A stretch of 32,281 nt of DNA from Lentisphaeria bacterium UBA7640 (GTDB lineage Bacteria; Verrucomicrobiota; Lentisphaeria; Victivallales; Victivallaceae). A program made the position numbers and the translations under genes. The notes under the pieces are model-generated. The model was not told the origin of the DNA. It searched no databases and saw nothing but the letters and a program-made list of their open reading frames with translations. The stretch is from assembly GCA_002483765.1 (NCBI GenBank), contig DLIO01000144.1, forward strand, positions 717 to 32,997. Direction: 5' to 3'. The stretch's first letter is position 1. Every line of letters starts with the position of its first letter. This document shows positions 32,017 through 32,281 of this stretch, piece after piece.

Positions 32017-32281
32017 TGTTCACGAGCTCCATTTTTAAATTTGTTTATTTATTTTGACAGTGTCGGCATAATTTGACCTAAAGACATAAAACCATTGGTG
32101 CTAGTTATACACGCTTGGAAGCCATTATCAAACGATCAGGTAGTTTCCTTTCTTGTTTTTTCTGAAAAATCCTGAAATCTCTGTAATAAACCTATAATAT
32201 AATCTATTGAAAAATCCATTCAAGCTTTAAGAGATGAAATATCCAAGAAACAATAAATTTAGTCAATTGAAAAAGTAAATG

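Overview
Organism. The window looks like a chromosomal segment of a free-living or gut anaerobe of the PVC group, most likely Lentisphaerota (Victivallales-like). The best marker is a type II secretion-style prepilin with an N-terminal G|FTLVE motif followed by LLPALNKARE and a C-terminal H-x9-DG motif; this class is greatly expanded in Lentisphaerota and Planctomycetota. Supporting signs are paired Gfo/Idh/MocA oxidoreductases, a sugar-phosphate isomerase, a UxaE-type tagaturonate epimerase, GntR-headed composite regulators and moderate AT richness. The assignment is inference; no rRNA or tRNA is present.

Layout. Bases 1-10,058 are coded entirely on the minus strand: a truncated transposase-like gene at the left edge, a secreted alpha/beta-hydrolase esterase, a large secreted glycoside-hydrolase-like protein, the prepilin, and then a compact three-gene unit (GntR-headed regulator, M55 D-aminopeptidase, soluble CapA-like protein). 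Across a 500-base divergent region the coding strand switches. From 10.5 kb the plus strand carries a short division/wall cluster: mraZ, rsmH, an ftsL-like gene, ftsI and a Mur ligase of MurC type with altered signature motifs. A convergent AraC regulator follows, divergent from a sugar isomerase plus Gfo/Idh/MocA pair. Next come a tagaturonate epimerase, then ymdB-nadC-ruvA, pheA-rsmB, an atypical SDR with a GntR/LacI hybrid regulator, an ATP-grasp ligase, a second Gfo/Idh/MocA oxidoreductase and, on the minus strand, a fold-III ornithine/lysine decarboxylase.

How the genes work together. MraZ probably represses its own operon through four 10-bp-phased AGGG-type repeats lying just downstream of the -10 box. 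The operon methylates 16S rRNA (RsmH) and makes divisome parts (FtsL-like, FtsI). The usual murE-murF-mraY-murD-ftsW-murG block is absent, and a divergent MurC-like ligase is translationally linked to ftsI. Back to back with this cluster, the regulator/D-aminopeptidase/CapA-like operon could sense and process D-amino-acid peptides. Its regulator joins a GntR-type helix-turn-helix to what looks like an ABC-type solute-binding domain, and its promoter geometry implies a leaderless mRNA. The sugar genes (isomerase, two oxidoreductases, UxaE, SDR, esterase, GH-like protein) fit a glycan- and uronate-degrading lifestyle.

Non-coding structure. Three related CG-rich palindromes occur in separate intergenic gaps, and the gap before the decarboxylase is crowded with dispersed-repeat-like hairpins. 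I see no CRISPR array, tRNA, rRNA or phage module. Annotated start codons were reassessed by ribosome-binding-site position; several genes begin later than the longest open frame or use TTG/GTG.
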